A stretch of DNA of 7,920 bases. Origin: Caldifarciminota bacterium (GTDB lineage Bacteria > Hydrothermota > 32-111 > QNBC01). The stretch covers positions 1 through 7,920 of the forward strand of contig JAGLYS010000143.1 in NCBI GenBank assembly GCA_023132105.1, written 5' to 3'. The notes below the pieces were generated by a model. That model did no database searches and had not been told where the DNA came from. It worked only from the letters and a program-made list of their open reading frames with translations. The position numbers and the translations under genes were made by a program. Shown here in pieces: positions 5,564 to 7,920 of the stretch; positions within the stretch are counted from its first letter, which is position 1; each line of letters opens with the position of its first letter.

Positions 5564-6004
5564 ATGATTGATAAGAATATACATCCTGCTCCTGGATCAG
5601 TTAAGAAAAGATCTAGAATCGGAAGAGGGCCGGGATCAGGTAGTGGTAAAACTTCGGGAAAGGGTCACAAAGGGCAGAAGTCGAGATCAGGAGGATCTAT
5701 TCAACCATGGTTTGAAGGTGGGCAGATGCCATTGCAGAGAAGGATTCCCAAGAGAGGATTTAAAAATATCAATAGAGTGGAATTCCAGATTATTAACATA
5801 GGAACACTTGCAGAATATTATAAGGAGAATGATATAGTTACAATTGATTCGATGTTTGAAAATGGAATAGTAAAGAGAGATTTACCTGTTAAAATATTGA
5901 GCAGAGGAGAAATTAGTATTCCTCTAACTGTTCAGGCACATGCATTTTCAAAATCTGCGAAAGAAAAGATAGAAGCTTGTGGTGGTAAAACAGAGGAGGT
6001 TTAA
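5564..6004 (+). CDS. rplO: 50S ribosomal protein L15 (uL15)
   Basis: L15 is a large-subunit protein whose long basic N-terminal extension threads between 23S rRNA domains, while its globular C-terminal part lies near the surface. From ATG 5564 the product is 146 aa, the standard length. Residues 14-45 are very rich in Gly, Lys, Arg and Ser, including R-I-G-R-G-P-G-S-G-S-G-K-T and G-K-G-H-K-G-Q-K-S-R-S-G, the family hallmark. Next comes F-E-G-G-Q-M-P-L-Q-R-R-I-P-K-R-G-F-K-N (50-68). The C-terminal part has V-Q-A-H-A-F-S-K-S-A (123-132). A GTG at 5558 would add two residues but sits in the ribosome binding site. The stop overlaps secY by one base (TAATG). Confidence 0.97.
   Translation: MIDKNIHPAPGSVKKRSRIGRGPGSGSGKTSGKGHKGQKSRSGGSIQPWFEGGQMPLQRRIPKRGFKNINRVEFQIINIGTLAEYYKENDIVTIDSMFENGIVKRDLPVKILSRGEISIPLTVQAHAFSKSAKEKIEACGGKTEEV
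5994..5999 (+). promoter_or_regulatory. Ribosome binding site for secY, inside rplO
   Basis: AGGAGG lies in the last codons of rplO (E-E-V), 4 nt before ATG 6004. Together with the TAATG overlap it indicates coupled translation of L15 and SecY. Confidence 0.8.
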
Positions 6005-7320
6005 TGTTTAAAGGTCTTTACAATGCGTTTAAAATAGAGGATCTGAGAAAAAAGATACTATTTACTTTCGGTATCTTTATAATCTATAGAATAGGCGGAC
6101 ATATCCCTCTTCCAGGTGTAAATATAAAAGAGATAGTAAGTGCTTTTGCAAGTACATATTCTGGTTCTATACTTGGTTTTTATGATATTTTTACAGGTGG
6201 TGCATTAAGCAGAGCAACTATTTTTTCACTTGGGATAATGCCATATATTAGTGCAGCAATTATATTTGAATTGCTTGTTCCGGTAATTCCTACACTAGCA
6301 AAACTTCGTGAAGAAGGTGAGCAGGGAAGGAAAAAGATTACCCAATATACAAGATATTTTACGGTTCTTATAGCTCTTGTTCAATCATATGGTACAACAT
6401 TTTTTATTGAAAGCATGCGCAGTCCATCAGGTCTTGCAGTTGTTCCCAATCCAGGTTTCGCATTCAGAATAATGACTATACTCAGTCTAACTACAGGAGC
6501 TATTGTTGTGATGTGGCTTGGGGAAAGAATCACCGAGAAAGGTATTGGAAACGGAATGTCACTACTGATTCTTATTGGGATTGTTTCAAGATTTCCCAGT
6601 GAAAGCTTGGGTGTTCTCAGAATGTTATTTTCAGGAGCTATGAGTTGGATAATGTTTTTTGTTTTGCTTGCATTGATTTTTGTAATAACAGCTGCAGTTG
6701 TTCTTGTAACCCAGGGACAAAGAAGAATTCCCGTTCAGTATGCCAAACGAGTTGTGGGCAATAAGATATACGGAGGACAATCTACACACCTTCCACTCAA
6801 TGTCAATGCAGCAGGGGTTATACCTATTATCTTTGCTCAGTCTATACTGATGTTTCCTAATACGATTGTAACATTCCTTGCAAAGGATGCTGCCTGGGGA
6901 CAAACACTTATAAATTTGTTTAGACCGACAGGACCGTTATATGTTATAATATATGCAATTCTTATCATCTTCTTTGCGTATTTTTACACGGCTATGGTTA
7001 TAAATCCGGAGGAGATAGCAGGGAATATGCAGAAATATGGTGGTTTTATACCAGGTGTAAGACCAGGAAAGAAAACAGCGGAATATATTGATCATGTAAT
7101 GGTAAGAATAACATTACCCGGTGCTCTATTCTTTACAGCTATTGCAATTACCCCAATATATATTATGAATTGGACACATGCTAACATATATTTTGGTGGT
7201 ACTTCGATTCTTATAACTGTCGGTGTTGTTATTGAGATTATGCATACAATAGAATCTCACCTTTTGATGCGTCATTATGATGGATTTGTTAAGAAAGGTA
7301 AAATCAGAGGCAGAAGATAG
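6004..7320 (+). CDS. secY: Preprotein translocase channel subunit SecY
   Basis: SecY is the pore of the SecYEG complex in the inner membrane. It passes secreted proteins outward and releases membrane proteins sideways, working with SecA or a docked ribosome. The product is 438 aa, the usual length. I place ten membrane segments near residues 17-37, 71-92, 118-135, 153-172, 182-196, 213-236, 264-290, 311-333, 367-389 and 394-413. The plug region is F-T-G-G-A-L-S-R (63-70). Other marks are E-Q-G-R-K-K-I-T-Q-Y-T-R-Y (106-118), W-L-G-E-R-I-T-E-K-G-I-G-N-G (171-184), and the cytoplasmic loops Q-G-Q-R-R-I-P-V-Q-Y-A-K-R (237-249) and G-V-R-P-G-K-K-T-A (351-359). R353 corresponds to the functionally important R357 of E. 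coli. The basic tail K-K-G-K-I-R-G-R-R is typical. adk follows with no gap. Confidence 0.98.
   Translation: MFKGLYNAFKIEDLRKKILFTFGIFIIYRIGGHIPLPGVNIKEIVSAFASTYSGSILGFYDIFTGGALSRATIFSLGIMPYISAAIIFELLVPVIPTLAKLREEGEQGRKKITQYTRYFTVLIALVQSYGTTFFIESMRSPSGLAVVPNPGFAFRIMTILSLTTGAIVVMWLGERITEKGIGNGMSLLILIGIVSRFPSESLGVLRMLFSGAMSWIMFFVLLALIFVITAAVVLVTQGQRRIPVQYAKRVVGNKIYGGQSTHLPLNVNAAGVIPIIFAQSILMFPNTIVTFLAKDAAWGQTLINLFRPTGPLYVIIYAILIIFFAYFYTAMVINPEEIAGNMQKYGGFIPGVRPGKKTAEYIDHVMVRITLPGALFFTAIAITPIYIMNWTHANIYFGGTSILITVGVVIEIMHTIESHLLMRHYDGFVKKGKIRGRR
6921..6950 (+). promoter_or_regulatory. Possible internal promoter within secY (weak)
   Basis: TGTTATAAT at 6942-6950 is a perfect extended -10 element (TGnTATAAT) for the housekeeping sigma factor. 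A poor -35 candidate, TAGACC at 6921-6926, is 18 nt upstream of the TATAAT hexamer. It would read toward adk, about 370 nt downstream. In DNA this AT-rich, such matches arise often by chance, and the codons here encode a normal SecY membrane segment, so this is only a candidate. Confidence 0.2.
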
Positions 7321-7920
7321 ATGAATATCGTACTACTAGGACCTCCAGGCGTTGGAAAAGGAACTCAGGCGGTTATAATATCCAAAGAATTCAATCTCTA
7401 TAATATTTCCACAGGTAATATTTTAAGAGAAAGTATTAAAAAGAATGATGAATTAGGAAATAAAGTTAAAAACTATGTGGAAAACGGAGCCCTTGTTCCG
7501 GATAATCTTATAATAATGTTAATAAATCAGACTATGAATGCAAATATATCATTCAATGGTTTTCTTTTCGATGGTTTTCCAAGAACGGTACAACAGGCAA
7601 AAGGTCTTGATGTAATATTTGCAGAAAGAGAAAATCAGGTAGATACTGTTCTTGCAATAAATGCAGATAATGAAATAATTATGGAAAGATTACTTTCAAG
7701 AAGAATATGCCCAGGATGTGGTATGGTATATAATTTAATAACAAATCCTCCAAGAAATGGAAAAAAATGTGATATATGTAGTTTGGAACTAACTATCCGA
7801 AAAGATGATAATAGGGAAACTATTTTGCACAGACTTGAAGTGTATAGAAAAAGAACAGCTCCACTGCTTATTTATTATAAGGAAAAATTGATAAAGATAA
7901 ATGGAGCAGAATCCGTTAGT
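7321..7920 (+). CDS. adk: Adenylate kinase, zinc-lid type, 3' end outside window
   Basis: Adenylate kinase interconverts ATP + AMP and 2 ADP in the cytosol. The first 200 codons are present with no stop, and most bacterial forms are 210-220 aa, so only the tail is missing. The P-loop is G7-P-P-G-V-G-K-G-T-Q16. The AMP-binding part has S-T-G-N-I-L-R36 and the core has D84-G-F-P-R88. The lid (about 127-163) carries C130-P-G-C133 and C150-D-I-C153, the same positions as the zinc lid of Geobacillus stearothermophilus Adk, then R160-K-D-D and R171. Residue 33 is Asn where Asp is usual, and Ser154 replaces the usual Gly. ATG 7321 abuts the secY stop; AGAGG at 7306-7310 is 10 nt upstream. Confidence 0.97.
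   Translation, partial: MNIVLLGPPGVGKGTQAVIISKEFNLYNISTGNILRESIKKNDELGNKVKNYVENGALVPDNLIIMLINQTMNANISFNGFLFDGFPRTVQQAKGLDVIFAERENQVDTVLAINADNEIIMERLLSRRICPGCGMVYNLITNPPRNGKKCDICSLELTIRKDDNRETILHRLEVYRKRTAPLLIYYKEKLIKINGAESVS

Noticed and set aside
5568..5801. A 77-codon plus-strand frame inside rplO.
   Set aside because: It is a frame-shifted shadow of the Gly/Lys/Arg-rich L15 N-terminus, and rplO itself accounts for this stretch completely.
6631..6903. A 90-codon minus-strand open frame opposite secY, with several cysteines.
   Set aside because: It is antisense to a fully conserved SecY region, and its composition follows from the complementary strand; there is no recognisable domain.
7352..7379. 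TTGGAA and TATAAT with a 16-nt spacer at the start of adk.
   Set aside because: It lies inside the adk P-loop codons, the -35 match is partial, and TATAAT occurs often by chance in this base composition.
1..7920. A hidden accessory or new biological system between the core genes.
   Set aside because: No gap exceeds 14 nt, all genes are intact known families, and no repeats, mobile elements or foreign-looking stretch were found.

Overview
The window is a stretch of a bacterial S10-spc ribosomal protein gene cluster, read entirely on the + strand. It begins inside rpsS and ends inside adk. The order is rpsS(partial)-rplV-rpsC-rplP-rpmC-rpsQ-rplN-rplX-rplE-rpsZ-rpsH-rplF-rplR-rpsE-rpmD-rplO-secY-adk(partial). 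Every junction is between a 1-nt overlap and a 14-nt gap. No non-coding stretch is long enough to hold another gene, and there is no clear terminator and no convincing promoter. I read it as the middle of one long polycistronic operon whose promoter lies upstream of the window.

Positions 1-2082 are the end of the S10 part: S19 tail, L22, S3, L16, L29, S17. Positions 2092-6004 are the spc part: L14, L24, L5, zinc-type S14, S8, L6, L18, S5, L30, L15. Positions 6004-7320 encode the translocon channel SecY, and 7321 to the window end is the start of adenylate kinase. The products are ribosome parts, the membrane channel that receives nascent secreted and membrane proteins at the ribosome exit, and an enzyme that balances adenine nucleotides. 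The layout therefore couples ribosome synthesis, protein export and energy balance.

The organism is a bacterium, since it has bacterial-type uS/bL proteins and SecY and strong Shine-Dalgarno sites. The DNA is AT-rich, about one-third GC by eye. Arginine codons are overwhelmingly AGA/AGG and ATA isoleucine codons are common. Three proteins carry four-cysteine zinc sites (L24, S14, Adk). The secY-adk junction is familiar from Firmicutes and several other phyla. In contrast, the L22 loop motif (R-P-x-P-M-G-R) and the L30 sequence remind me more of the Bacteroidetes/FCB side, so I would not assign a phylum from this window alone.

I found no mobile element, CRISPR array, tRNA, rRNA, defence or other accessory system. 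This is core housekeeping DNA, and I see no new biological system in it. The second-look items are small: residue changes in conserved motifs, non-ATG starts, one gene without a recognisable ribosome binding site, and a possible internal promoter in secY.
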